This document shows, piece after piece, positions 40,119 through 51,730 of a stretch of 64,000 nucleotides of DNA. A model generated the notes under the pieces. It ran no database searches. It had not been told where the DNA came from and saw only the letters and a list, made by a program, of their open reading frames with translations. The stretch spans positions 18,006 to 82,005 of the forward strand of contig JAUCBJ010006498.1 in assembly GCA_032718475.1 (NCBI GenBank). Direction: 5' to 3'. The position numbers and the translations under genes are program-made. Origin of the DNA: Nemertoderma westbladi (taxonomy: Eukaryota; Xenacoelomorpha; Nemertodermatida; Nemertodermatidae). How positions within the stretch are numbered: position 1 is the stretch's first letter; each line of letters begins with the position of its first letter.

Positions 40119-40795
40119 AATAACAATTAACTTTCTAACGGCAGAAATTACAATTAACTTTCTAACGGCAGAAATTACAATTAACTTTCTAACGGCAGAA
40201 AATACAATTAACTCACGGCAGAAATTATAATTAACTTTCTAACGGCATAAATTACAAATAACTTTCTAACGGCATAAATCCAATTAACTTTCTCACGGCA
40301 GAAATTACAATTAACTTTCTCACGGCAGAAATTACAATTAACTTTCTCACGGCAGAAATTACAATTAACTTTCTCACGGCAGAAATTACAATTAACTTTC
40401 TCACGGCAGAAATTACAATTAACTTTCTAACGGCATAAATTACAAATAACTTTCTCACGGCAGAAATGACTATTAACTTTCTCACGGCATAAATCCAATT
40501 AACTTTCTCACGGCAGAAATTACAATTAACTTTCTCACGGCAGAAATTACAATTAACTTTCTCACGGCAGAAATTACAATTAACTTTCTAACGGCATAAA
40601 TTACAAATAACTTTCTCACAGGCAGAAATTACTATTAACTTTCTCACGGCATAAATCCAATTAACTTTCTCACGGCAGAAATTACAATTAACTTTCTCAC
40701 GGCAGAAATTACAATTAACTTTCTCACGGCAGAAATTACAATTAACTAATTTAAGGCAAAATTACAATTAACTCTCATGACAGAAATTTTTATTC
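40119..40795 (+). repeat. 27-bp satellite array, about 25 copies
   Basis: Tandem units of 27 bp containing aattaactttctcacggc and agaaattac. Variants are gcataaat and ctaacgg. Higher-order repetition is visible: the same series of variant units recurs near 40250-40480 and 40500-40680. The minus strand reads as repeats of VRKLIVISA only because 27 is divisible by three. Confidence 0.9.
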
Positions 40796-40821
40796 ATATT
40801 CTAGAACTCACTCTTTAGTAA

Positions 40822-40846
40822 CCCCCCCCCCCCCCCCCCCCCCCCC
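40822..40846 (+). repeat. poly(C) tract
   Basis: A run of 25 C bases directly after the satellite array. Confidence 0.8.
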
Positions 40847-40875
40847 TTCCCGCGCGGAATGCCCCACCTCCATAG

Positions 40876-40902
40876 ACATAGGCTTACTGTAGTAAGCCTA
40901 GG
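40876..40902. repeat. Short perfect hairpin
   Basis: The sequence taggcttac is followed by a four-base loop and gtaagccta. Function unknown; it may be the remnant of a repeat end. Confidence 0.5.
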
Positions 40903-41023
40903 GTACCGTACAGCCACACAATAGTGGCCATTCTAACACTTTTACTTGAATTTATAAGTTTATGTTTTTTGTTGGGTTTAGTTAGGCAGGCCCAAAACCC
41001 TAGACTTCCTGATTCCTTCCTGA

Positions 41024-42250
41024 CTTCCAGATCCATGATCCCAGGTAACAGAAGTCGTCCACATGCTCAAGCATACCATCCTTTGAGCTTATCTCATCTG
41101 GTCAGAGACTTGCTGAGGACTTTCAAAGTTAACTGTCAAATTTTGGTCTTTTTGGAAAAAATTACTTAATATACTAACTTAATAAAAAGACCAACACTAG
41201 AAGCAGGCTGTTCTAATGATCTGAGGAGCCGTTGGGTTACCTCTAGTGATTCTGAGAGTACTCCTAAGTCATCAGCAAAGTCTAGATCAGTTAGGTACTT
41301 GGAAGGATTTCCTCAACTTCTGGAGCCAGTAGGTGGAGTTATCATCACCCCATCATCATTATGATGATCTAAGGACATGCGTAGAACATAGTCAACCACA
41401 ATTATGAACAAGAATGACGCAAGTGTGTCTCCTTGGAGGACTCCCCATAACACTTCAAATGGTTCTGTGTCACCATCAGCAGTAGACACAAATGTTGTCG
41501 AACCATCGTATACTGATCTGATTGCTGCAATAATTTCATCAGGAATCCCATATAATGAAGGTATGCTGAACATACGTTAGCGAGAGACTGAATGAAAGGC
41601 CTTGAGAAGTCAACAATGATAACAGCCAGATGCCTGCCTTTCTTTTTTGATAACTGTTCAATTATGTATCCTTCTAAGTGCCAAAATGGGCTCCATTGTC
41701 CCGCGACCTTTACGGAACCCATTCTGATTTCCACGGAGCAGGCTCTGTCTGAATGGGATCCCTTGTGCGATTTAATAGAATTCTATTGTATAGCTTTGCA
41801 GCAATCGAGATCAATGAGATTCCCCGAAAATAACCATAGAGTGTTAGGTTGCCCTTCTTGGGAACTGGCATCAACTTATTTGTTTTCATTTCTCATGTGA
41901 CTCTTGTTGTTCTGTACATGTCTACTATGATGGGATAGATGAGCTTTAAACACTGAGGTATTTTAAAGAACCCAGGGGGAACAGCATCTACTCCACTGGC
42001 ACGATTGTTCTTGATGCTCTTTGCAGCAGCCTTCACTTCTGCAAGAAATATATCGCCAATGGGAATATCTGGGAGTACAGACTCAGACACTTTTACTTCT
42101 ATAAAGTTATCAGGCAATTCCCTGTCATTATTGAGGAGCTTTTTAAAGTGGGCCTTCCAACCATTGAGGCGATCAGCTGGTGATTCTGCCTTAACCTTGG
42201 TGGTTGGTTGGCTTTTCCTCCCAGTAAGCCAGTTAGGTCTAGAACCGTAA
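41024..42250 (-). pseudogene. LINE family A copy 2 (internal reverse-transcriptase part)
   Basis: On the minus strand: the linker RLNGWKAHFKKLLNNDRELP, then VDAVPPGFFKIPQCLKLIYP, a catalytic region with several stops, SLYGIPDEIIAAIRSVYDGS and WGVLQGDTLASFLFIIVVDY. It matches 58560-59700 throughout but is broken by indels, and it lacks both the endonuclease and the 3' end. Confidence 0.85.
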
Positions 42251-42299
42251 CTCTCACAGCCGTAGGTTGGCAAAATATTCATTGCGGATTTTCTACCAT

Positions 42300-42667
42300 T
42301 GGCTAACTTAACTAATTCGAGAATGTGCTGGTTTCCTCCCTTAGTTTGTTTGTCGATTACTCACTTGGCCATCTTTACATACATTGCTGCCATACACAGT
42401 AACTAATGTGTCATAAGCCGCCTCAAAGGCATTGTAATCACCTATAAACGTACTTACCAATTCCTTCAGTTGACCTCTCAACGGTTGGTATAGATAGTTG
42501 AATTTCTCAGTCGGTGAGAAATCCTGTTGAGCGACATTGGTCTCGATATAGTTGATTAAGGTTCTCCAGATAAACCAGTGAAGTGCGAAGGTTGTAATTA
42601 TACCCCTATTGTTTAACTGTTTCATTATTGTGATGGTGCAATACTTATATATGCTACTGATTATCAA
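42300..42667 (-). pseudogene. Gag-like fragment of another LTR element
   Basis: A 108-residue minus-strand frame containing HWFIWRTLINYIETNVAQQ, SPTEKFNYLYQPLRGQLK and YNAFEAAYDTLVTVYG. This is the DUF1759-like Gag core again, different from both families elsewhere in the window. Only this core remains. Family A copy 3 is inserted just to its right. Confidence 0.65.
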
Positions 42668-42704
42668 TAAAACTACTACTAATAGTGAGTTGAAAGTTGA
42701 AATC

Positions 42705-43286
42705 TACTACTACTAGGATCGGCATGCTGCATTGCAGCTGCATTTTTAAGAATGCTGTGCCGGCTTGTCAACAAAATTGCACCGCCACAACTCCCTATCA
42801 CCCATGACATTTGCTAGATCATCCGCATCTTTAAGGCCAGTGTCCTTTAAGATGCGTCTCAAGAAAGTCATGGGCTGTCCACCATGCTTATTCACTCCAT
42901 GAGGCTGCCAAAGTACAAGATTATGCACTGGCTGGTCTTCACGGCGAAAGCAATGTCCTGCAAAGCGGAGGCGATTTTGTTCTAGTGTCAAGCTTGGGGG
43001 AACCAATGAGACACCTCCAATGTTATATAGTGTGTGGTTGGAGATGTGTGCATTGTACTTGACGCAATGAACCCGGCGTAGCATTCTTGTGAATGTGCCA
43101 TCCAGAGATTTGGTGTCCTCAGCAGTTAGAGCCCAGCATGGACTCCCGTAGAGGAGTACTGGAACTACTGCTGCTCTAAATAATCGGACCTTAAGTTTCC
43201 GATTAATTCTCGGTGACTTCCAAATCCTGGAAAGCCTATTCAAGGCTGCCCATGCCTTTCCCTTACGTATTCGAAGGTCCTCACCT
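42705..43286 (-). pseudogene. LINE family A copy 3 (3' end)
   Basis: A 5'-truncated copy on the minus strand: 165 codons open from NRLSRIWKSPRINRKLKVRL to DKPAQHS, then the 3' untranslated part and a TAG-type microsatellite (42705-42717). Its 60 bp of downstream flank (42638-42700) recurs, inverted, after copy 4 at 58117-58176. Confidence 0.85.
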
Positions 43287-45247
43287 TAAATCAGTCTTCG
43301 ACCGATGGACAGGTTGACTTACCTGTGGTCGATTCTGCGAGTTCGTCCTGTGGTAGTTTACCCTCTAACCGCTCTAATCTCTAACCGCATCATCCGTTGC
43401 CACTTCTCATGTTCTGGAAGACTGGCTAAGAAGTTTCCTAAGGTGGTTCTGATTGTGTGCTACTCTCCAACGAGTGTTGCCCCTGTAGAGGAGGTGGAAA
43501 ATTTCTAACACAATCTACAAGCAGCTACTGATGGAGTGGATCAGCATGCATTCTTAACATTCCTGGGAGACTTTAATGCAAGTCTGCATCAATCACCTAC
43601 ATCGCCCTGGGTCTATAGCAATAGTGTTAACCGAAATTCTGTCCATCTTCAGGATTTTATCTCTGGAAATGGATTGTTTTCGGCTGGAACCCAGTTCAAG
43701 AAGCGAACTGGAAAGCTATGGACTCATAGTGGACCCAGTGGTCACAAGTCCCAGATAGACCATATTCTGTTTCGTAGGAAATACAGGAGCTCTATACAAG
43801 ACTGTAATGCATTTACACTTCGACCCTTCTCCAGTGATCACCGCCTTATTGTGGCCAAGGTAAGACTTAGTCTGCGTGCTAGCAGAACAACGAAATCTGC
43901 CTTGCCGCGGCATGACTGGTCCTCTCTGTTGCAACAGCCAAGTGTGAGATCCAGCTTCACACTACAGCTGAGCAACAGGTATGAGGCTCTTGCCTCTGAG
44001 GCGGCAGATCACTGTGAGGGCTATACTGCCTTTACAGAAGCAGTTAAGTTAGCAGCTGCAGAAACAGTTCCTGTATACCCTCGAAACAGGAAAAGGGCCC
44101 CCTGGACTGACAAGAAAATTCAGAAGTGCCGAAATGACCTTCATAAGGCGCAGAAAGAGTCCCGACTCAAACAGACTACAGCGGCCAAGAATGCAGTTAA
44201 GGCTGCATCTAGGTCCCTGAACAGGCAGTACTCTGTTAATCTCCAGGAGCTAATAAACCAACAGGTTGATGCCATCAATGATGCTGACGACAGCAGGCAA
44301 TCATCCCAGGCATGGAGATCGATCAACTTGCTTGCTGGTCGAAAAAGCCAACCAACCACCAAGGTTAAGGCTTAATCACCAGCCGACATTTGTGTCTACT
44401 GTTGACGGTAACACAGAATCATTTGAAGTATTATTGGGCGTCCTCCAGGGAGACACACTTGCACCATTCTTGTTCATAATTGTGGTTGACAATGTTCTAC
44501 GCATGTCCTTAGATCATCATAATGATGATGGGGTGATGATAACTCCACCTACTGGCTCCAGAAATCGAGGAAATTCTGCCAAGTACCTATCTGATCTAGA
44601 CTTTGCTGATGACTTAGGAGTACTCCCAGAATCACCAGAGGGAACCCAACGGCTCCTCAGCTCATTAGAACATGCTGCTTTTAGTGTTGGTCTTTTTATT
44701 AACTCCAGAAAGACATTAATTTTGACAGTCCTCAGCAAGTCTCTGATCGGATGAGCATAAGCACAAAGGATGGTATGCTTGAGCATGTGGACGACTTCTG
44801 TTACCTGGGATCATGGATCCGGAAGTCGTAAGGGAAAGGCATGGGCAGCCTTGAATAGGCTTTCCAGGATTTGGAAGTCACCGAGAATTAATCTCGGAAA
44901 CTTAAGGTCCGATTATTTAGAGCAGCAGTAGTTCCAGTACTCCTCTATGGGAGTCCATGCTGGGCTCTAACTGCTGAGGACACCAAATCTCTGGATGGCA
45001 CATTCACAAGAATGCTACGCCGGGTTCATTGTGTCAAGTACAATGCACACATCTCCAACCAGATACTATATAACATTCGAGGTGTCTCATTGGTTCCTCC
45101 AAGCTTGATACTAGAACAAAATCGCCTCCGCTTTGCAGGACATTGGTTTCGCCGTGAGGACCAGCCAGTGCATAATCTTGTACTTTGGCAGCCTCATGGA
45201 GTGAATAAGCAAGCATGGTGGACAGCCCATGACTTTCTTGAGACGCA
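43287..45247 (+). pseudogene. LINE family A copy 4, part before the LTR element
   Basis: The plus strand carries the C-terminal half of an AP-type endonuclease (LTFLGDFNASLHQS; GPSGHKSQIDHILF; FSSDHRLIVAKV) and the linker to the reverse transcriptase (43536-44375). It then jumps directly into TFVSTVDGNTESFEVLLG and QGDTLAPFLFII (44380). About 650 bp with the first reverse-transcriptase motifs are missing relative to copy 5. The C-terminal region follows with another small deletion near 44830. The copy stops at the acgca target duplication and resumes at 57964. Confidence 0.87.
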
Positions 45248-46467
45248 TGTTCGCGCTTTTGAAGACCTTTAGCAGTTTAACCTGCCAAAATTTATATGTC
45301 TTTTAGTTAATTAACACACCTTTAGCATACGACAATATTTTATGCTAATAAACAAAACATTAGCCGAAGCCAGCCCATGCGCGATCATTCACCCGATGGA
45401 TACACCCGGGAGGCTGAATTCGGATGCTTAGATTTTATTATTGCAGTGTAAGGTTGCAGTGTAAGCCTACTGTATTATTCGATTGATCGCTAATATGTAA
45501 TTTCTGACAGATATTATTAACTTTCGGGAAATATTAACAGTTCCTTTAGGACGTGGCGCTCTATCTATTTAAACAGAGCTAGGACTTATACTAAACGCAA
45601 CGATAAGGCTTATGATTAAAGTATAAGGCGCATTCTTTAGGAAATGCTTTGTTACCAGTCACACTCACAATCATGCACACTATTCTGCCGACCGTCAGTA
45701 TATTAAATATACTGAGCTATATTAGATATACTGATGTGTGATCAAATTTTGATCACACATAAAGAGAACAGCAATTGACTCAGGTAGTGTCTACTAAATA
45801 ACATTAGATTCAATACACACCACATTGATATAAATCGCAATTGTTATATATAGCCTGTCTCTCTAACCTGTAGTGTATCAAGAAAATTGGGAAATTTGGG
45901 TGATTTATCAATATTCTCCAAATGACAATATTTCATCAACAAATCGATACAATTAATAACTGACGGTAAATAGCAGTACAAACAATATGATTAGTGCAGT
46001 TAAATTAAGTGAGGTAACACCGCCGGTAACAGTTATACTTTCTATAATCTAAGCAGTTTTGCTAGAGTTGTTCCAAAAGCTGGTGTTATGGCGAAAAATG
46101 GGAACACAACAACAGAAACATGTGACTACTGCTCTATACGAAGATACCAACTACCCTTATTCCCCGAAGCTCCCGTCCAACACAGAGGATGAGCATACAG
46201 ATAGGAAATTCAGTTCAGTAGCTCTGGGATAGGTCAAAATCAACGCCAACTCAAATTCTATTGGCCGATACGGAAAACAGGGCTGAGGCAACCTCCCTAA
46301 GCTGGTTGGCTGATCGAACAGAACCCAGATCCCTTCGCACAGCAAATCAGCCAATCAGCCGGTAGCTTGCACTATTCTAGCTAGATATCCCTTTTTAGAG
46401 TATTCAGCGACTGGGGGGAACTGGTTAGCAAAGCAAACGAATCAGTTATCCCACAAAAGCTTTTACA
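45248..46467 (-). repeat. 3' LTR of the 12.7-kb element
   Basis: Matches 56789-57963 almost perfectly, apart from 45 extra bp near 45710-45755 (a tatattaaatatactgagc-like AT-rich stretch with short inverted repeats). Confidence 0.9.
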
Positions 46468-46481
46468 CTGCTTTTACACAG

Positions 46482-47198
46482 TTAATCTTTCTTACGCGGA
46501 CGGCGTTTACGCAGTTTTTTAAAGCTAGCCAGAGTCTTTTTCTCTTTGGGGTGAGCCACTTTACAAGGAGGGCTATAACTCCTGGGTGAAGGGTGCAATA
46601 TGATTGCATCAGAGGGTATAGGATTATGGTCGGTGTATCCGCCAGTCGAAGTGCCGAGTTGATTGACATCAACGTCGGGGGAGAGGGGTCTAACGGCCTT
46701 TAGAGCGCGTTTTAGGACAGCCGCTCTTACAGGTCCTTTACGAGTGGTCTGAACGAGAGCCGTAGGTGGACCATAGGCAGTTAGAAACTTCCTGGGTTTA
46801 ATGGTTCTTTCCAACTCGCGTTCGCGGGCTCGGTATTCGTAAGGCCGTCGATATACTTCCTGTAACTCGGGGTATGAGTTAACAAATGAGTCTCCATAGT
46901 CCGGGTCCTGACGGATATAACTGATTAAGTTATAGGAATGAAGGTTGCTAGGATTAACCCTCCTGAGAAATTTGCGTACGAACTTGGTTGAAATACATTC
47001 TCCGACGCGCTTCAGTAGTTCGTAACTCGATATGCGTGATTTCTGTTCGACAGAAGCGAATAGATAAGGATGGAACGCATAAACTCCTTCGTAAGCGCGT
47101 CCAGGATAATAACGATGGCGCGAATCACAATGTAAATCAGCGTTCGCTTCCCAAGCTCTGATGTAACGTAGTGTGATCATTTCATCTATGCTTTCCAA
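46482..47198 (-). CDS. Accessory protein, basic C-terminal part
   Basis: A 238-residue frame just upstream of the 3' LTR. It has a folded-looking first half (LLKRVGECISTKFVRKFLRR, YNLISYIRQDPDYGDSF), then ARERELERTIKPRKFLTAYG, VRAAVLKRALKAVRPLSPDV, GTSTGGYTD, SDAIILHPSPRSYSPP and a strongly basic end (KKLRKRRPRKKD) that looks like a nuclear-localisation or nucleic-acid-binding tail. The end is conserved in the copies at 16139-16500 and 37256-37492. The first residues overlap another phase in which a CCHC knuckle is encoded (47215-47490), so the whole gene was probably longer. No known family is recognised. Confidence 0.65.
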   Translation of the reverse strand: MESIDEMITLRYIRAWEANADLHCDSRHRYYPGRAYEGVYAFHPYLFASVEQKSRISSYELLKRVGECISTKFVRKFLRRVNPSNLHSYNLISYIRQDPDYGDSFVNSYPELQEVYRRPYEYRARERELERTIKPRKFLTAYGPPTALVQTTRKGPVRAAVLKRALKAVRPLSPDVDVNQLGTSTGGYTDHNPIPSDAIILHPSPRSYSPPCKVAHPKEKKTLASFKKLRKRRPRKKD

Positions 47199-47214
47199 AT
47201 CGTGATTAAAAAGG

Positions 47215-47490
47215 GCAATCGAAACTGGCGTGTCCCTTTAGTTGACACTGGTGACATTGAGTCATAAATTGAGGGCAAACCGCAAAAATGTGCAAGTTAT
47301 TGAGTCTGTAATACGCGCAATAAATTTCCATCGTCGGTTGTTCGTGGAAATAGGAACAGCGGACGTTTGTGTCCATGGGCGTAACATGGTCTCTCGATGC
47401 GCATAACCGACAACGTTGCCGAGAAACATAGTTGGCATGGCGATAATCGTACGCAGTGAGACACTGTGGACCTTGATATCATTCTAGGAG
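47215..47490 (-). pseudogene. Accessory protein middle part with CCHC zinc knuckle
   Basis: A minus-strand frame without its own ATG reads CLTAYDYRHANYVSRQRCRL, CRLCASRDHV, CAYYRLNNLHIFAVCPQF and then CHQCQLKGHASFDCPF, which fits C-x2-C-x4-H-x4-C exactly. It is bounded by stops and lies between the conserved N- and C-terminal accessory frames. It is most simply the middle of the same gene separated by frameshifts, although separate splicing cannot be excluded. The knuckle predicts nucleic-acid binding. Confidence 0.5.
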
Positions 47491-47553
47491 GTAATCGTTG
47501 TCGTTGTTCCGGGCGCGATAGGCTGAATCTCCTTAGATTCTAGGCATATTGGT

Positions 47554-47931
47554 TCATCTTCCCAGTCTGTTACGAATATAATTTTCGTGATCTATTCTCG
47601 GTTTATCGTTACGACTCCGCTGGGTATGATATTTAAATAGAACCATTTCCCTTTCGGTGTATACATCGTCCGTATCATGTAAATCGATAGGATGGCCGGT
47701 AGTTAGGAAGTCCATATACGTACCATTACGATGCGTATAGCGAGCGGTTAATTTTCGATAGTCCAATTCACGCGTAAGTTGCTTTTGGGACATCGGCGGT
47801 TCGATATAACGACCATCGTCCTCCGTAATGGTTGGATCGGCTTCACCGCGTATCAAGCTATCCACAAATGCTTGTAAAGGTAGAGTATATCGTTCCCTGA
47901 TACCAAGATCATCTTCTATTAATTCCGTCAT
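47554..47931 (-). CDS. Accessory protein N-terminal part (minus copy)
   Basis: A 125-residue frame starting MTELIEDDLGIRERYTLPLQ, homologous to 36085-36492. Conserved features are an acidic start, DDGRYIEPPMSQKQLTRELD, ARYTHRNGTYMDFLTTGHPI and DLHDTDD. The end (HENYIRNRLGR) may be out of frame, because the next phase continues VTDWEDEPICLESKEIQPIA. No signal peptide or membrane helix, so an envelope protein is unlikely. Confidence 0.65.
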   Translation of the reverse strand: MTELIEDDLGIRERYTLPLQAFVDSLIRGEADPTITEDDGRYIEPPMSQKQLTRELDYRKLTARYTHRNGTYMDFLTTGHPIDLHDTDDVYTEREMVLFKYHTQRSRNDKPRIDHENYIRNRLGR

Positions 47932-47949
47932 ATCTGCTATCTGAGTTTA

Positions 47950-49549
47950 TTAATATTAGTATGAGTCAATATTTAGGCAAGTGGGCGTCGCTGCCTACTA
48001 GTCTTTGCCCCCGGACAGTGGGTTTCTCAGCGCCGATGTACCGTCGTCGCGGTGTTTACGCCAACATGTAGCAACAGCACGACAACGATAACCGGCACAA
48101 GTCCCACCACTGTCCGTCCCAAAGGCTTGAATCCACTTGAGGTTATCTCGGTAGAGTTAGGGCTACTTTACAATTGCGATTAGCTACTGTAAACACACTT
48201 TAGTAGTAACATTCACCTATAAACGCACAAATTCCATACAATCATTACTTACTGCACACATGCAGGCCATTTGTCCGTTAATCAGTGTCTTCCAGAATGT
48301 CACGTTATTACTATGTATCCTTGGATACTAATAGTGCGCTATGTATACTCTTATGCTACGCAATGGGGCAAGCTTTTTTTATTGTTCCTTTAACTTGCTT
48401 CTAATTCTAGCGTGGGTGTTGCCATGGTGACATTATGGAAAACTAGCGGTAGAATTAGGGTAATTCTCATGCATACAGATCTGGGATGCTATTTAATAGT
48501 AATTCTTTAATTGTCAATATCCTCTTTATGCATGATTTTATAAATTTTATCGGCTATTGACTATATGTTGGAGATTCTCGCACTCTAGTACACTCAATAT
48601 GAATCTCCGCTCCCATGATCTATTAATTACTGGAATTTTGGGAATGTTATAAATTGCACAAAATGACAATTTATGAAATTCATTTGAATATGAATTTAAA
48701 TTTATTCCCGTGAATTTTATCATTTGATGTTATATTGACACAAATTTTATTCCAGAGCATATCTGGGGACTTAGGATCCTTAATTCTATAAAATAGTCCT
48801 TCTAAGAATATCGGTAAATACTGCGATATCTTAATTGACTAGAAATTTTAAAGGATCGGGATTTTACAGATTTTAATAAATATTAAATTAATATTTAGGA
48901 TGAGCACCGATTTATTCCAGAACTTGTCTGGGGACGTTAACCACTGATTCTAGAATTTGTCTTTCAAGTATATCGGTGGGTGCCACGATATCTTAATCGA
49001 CTAGAATTACAGATGGTCAAAAAGTTTAACAGATTTATTTGCGATTTACGCTACTGTTAGAGGGACATCACGCTACTATATGTATTATTTAATATAAGGT
49101 AGAAGAGCAATATCGCACGAAGCAATGTCAGTGTGAAGAGGCAAGTCGTTTCCAAGGTCTACCCAGAGCTTGGTTTAGCCGAGACACGAGGATCTGAACT
49201 TTGCATTCCTAATACTCTGCCTACCAATAATACTTAAATATAGTAGGAGCTTTATTGTACTTTAATAAGTACGGACATGTCATCTTACTATAGTCTCGCA
49301 TTTATAATATAATACGGACAGTAAGGAAAGAGAAAAGAATTATTTCTCGCCGTCGCACTAGATATATTATGTAATTACGTAATAAACACTAATATATTGC
49401 ACTAATCTACTAAATAATCTAAATAACATTCCACTAAATAAAATTAAATAAAACGATTATAATAAAGTACATAATAATCCATACCTAAATATAAAATAAT
49501 AATAAAAAAAATATAAAATAATATAGTCACACACCCACTCCATATATAA
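47950..49549 (-). other. Noncoding region between gag-protease and the accessory gene (minus copy)
   Basis: Counterpart of 34431-36084 with clear similarity across its length, including the twofold block with ttaagatatcg, accgatat and gtccccaga. No coding frame is conserved. Confidence 0.6.
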
Positions 49550-51706
49550 TTACGTTATGGAGTCCCTAGATCTTTGTCGAATTAGGGAAGTGGTCGTAGG
49601 AAGAGTATCTTGCCTTCCATGGTTTCCGGACAGTTTTCGGTCTCTTTCCAGTAAACCTAAGCGACCAGCTGGGCGATTAGGCTGTCGTGTTACTTCCTCC
49701 GCTCCCTTGGCCTGTCTAATCTCCGCAGTGGTAAGATGAGGAGGCCATTCATCTTCTTCTTTACTTAGGGAGTCGGGTCCACCTAACCAGCCGGGAGTAT
49801 CTATCCGTTCTTGAGGAGTTGCTCCTCTGGAAGCGATGTCGGCTAGATTAATCATCTCGGGGCGATGTCTCCATTGATCTACATTGGAGTTAATATCGTC
49901 ATTATCTGAGGAGTATGGTGTTACCTCAGTGGGTTCGTCCACTTCACTGCTCCCCTCTTCCCAATCCTTTACTTGAAGTAGCCGGTCTTGTGGCAATCTT
50001 TCTTCAAGAGTTCTGCGGGAAGGGCCAGTAAAGTACCAACCTACTCTAGTTCTTACCGCATAAGTTTGTAATGGCTGCGGTTGAGCAGGCCGTTTCTCCA
50101 ATGTCTCGAGCGCCTCATGCGCGTTTTGGCCGATGAGGATTTGCACTCCAGGATAATCGGTTTGGAATCGAGGTATCTCAAGATGTTGGATGCACTCGTC
50201 CTCGTCCCAGTTATAAGGTTCTGCTTGAGTAGTAGCAAAGTTCTTTATAGCCACCATTTTTACTGACCTTATACCTTGTGTTCCTAACTTATCCTGGGGG
50301 GTGGACAACACACCTACATAGTAATCTGCCGTTAGGGTAGATTTCCAAACCTGCATAATTCCTGACATATTCAATTTAGTCCGGTACTTGGGTTGTCCAG
50401 CAAAGATATCTTCGGCTAGTTCTTGATCGATGAATGTTCCTGTGCTGCCGGAGTCAAGGAGGGCGTTCACTATGTAGCTTTTGTTAAGACCGTGAACTCT
50501 TACTTGAACTACAGGAAATTCTCTGATTCCTACGTTGGAAGCTGGAGCTTTCCAAGATGGTTGTTTGGCGAAAGTAGTTGGGGGAAACTCATCGTTGATG
50601 TCCTTTTCGTAAGTAAGTGCTCGATACACTGCGGTATTGATTAGATAACAGGATTCGTTGGCGTCGGAGAATTCGTCAGTATAGAATCCTTCCATCTCAG
50701 ATTCTTGATCAGTGTCGTTTACATCACTGAATTGGACATGTAGTTCGGGCTCACTTACCTGACTCAGTTTGTCTCGTTCGAACTCACTGTGTAACAAGAT
50801 GTGATGTTTCGCGCCACACTTTGCACACTTTATGTCGGAGTAACAGGTTCGCCGTTGGTGTCCTGATCTGAGGCAATTATAGCATAACCGCTTATTCCAC
50901 AGGACTGTACGTCTGTCTACAAGGGATTTCTTTAGAAATTCAGCACACGCACTCAAACGGTGGGGCCCGTCGCACAGCGCACAGTTTGGTTTGATGTTAC
51001 TCACTTTACCTTGGGTAACGTTATGCACTCTCGTTCTTTCTTCGGGCTTTCTTCCGTGAATTCTCTTAGGAGACGTAGGAGGAATTGTTGTTACCTGTTC
51101 TCTCCTGTCACTGGTTCGAGACTTGTATTTACTTACGTCTTTATAGGTCTTGTTGTCATAGTAAGATTTTGCTGTGTCTTTCCCGCTGTCCTCTTCTTGA
51201 GAAGCTTGGCTTTCGCCGTCGTCAGTATAACACACTGGTATTATCCTTCTCCTAGAAACGGGTTTCTCGCTTACCTTATTTTCCGATGTTTTCTCTCTGG
51301 ACTGCCTTATGAGTTGTAATTTTACTTCACTATCTAAGAAGGACATGAGATCAGCCATGGTAGGGCTTTGTCGTTGTTGTTCATTCATGTACAACACTTT
51401 CTTGTCCCAGCGTGTACATACTCCACCCTTTGGTGAAGTAGAGACTACGGCTCCAATAACCATGGAACTCTGATATTCATGCGACTTACCTAACCAGTCC
51501 AGTTGTCTACAGATCTCTTGAATCTCATCGGAAAACTCTATAATCCCGCTACTAAGGAAGTGTCGGGGGGCTACTAATTTTGCATACAAATACTTAGCTA
51601 TGTTATCCTTGTTACCATACCTGATGTTTAATGTATCCCAAACTTGTCTTAATCCTTCTGGATGTCCAATAAACTTTAACGCCATTAACTTGGGAGGTCC
51701 TTCCAA
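49550..51706 (-). pseudogene. Gag core to protease and deleted pol (minus copy)
   Basis: 718 codons open. Same order as 31011-34430: second half of the DUF1759-like core, CCHC region (CALCDGPHRLSAC; CYNCLRSGHQRRTC; CAKCGAKHHIL), protease with NALLDSGSTGTFID and GWYFTGP, then an acidic linker and NLADIASRGATPQER. It lacks the SSWNRLC segment that the plus copy keeps and goes straight to RPAGRLGLLE. The RT/RNase H deletion point is the same in both. An in-frame TAG just upstream (51731-51733) separates it from the rest of Gag. Confidence 0.82.
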
Positions 51707-51730
51707 GCACTTGATGAGGAACCTAAGTTT

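Noticed and set aside
40252-40485. Repetitive protein of VRKLIVISA units
   Set aside because: It exists only because the 27-bp satellite unit is a multiple of three; units with one-base changes in length break it.
40119-40795. Regular 27-bp array that could be taken for a CRISPR
   Set aside because: Units are directly adjacent with no unique spacers, and the setting is an animal genome. It is a satellite.
46157-46354. 65-residue frame repeated at 57653-57850
   Set aside because: Same reason: an LTR shadow duplicated with the LTR.
47554-47931. Envelope gene at the 3' end of the large elements
   Set aside because: The position fits, but there is no signal peptide, no membrane anchor and no glycoprotein-like Cys pattern. 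The tail is basic and nucleic-acid-binding in character.
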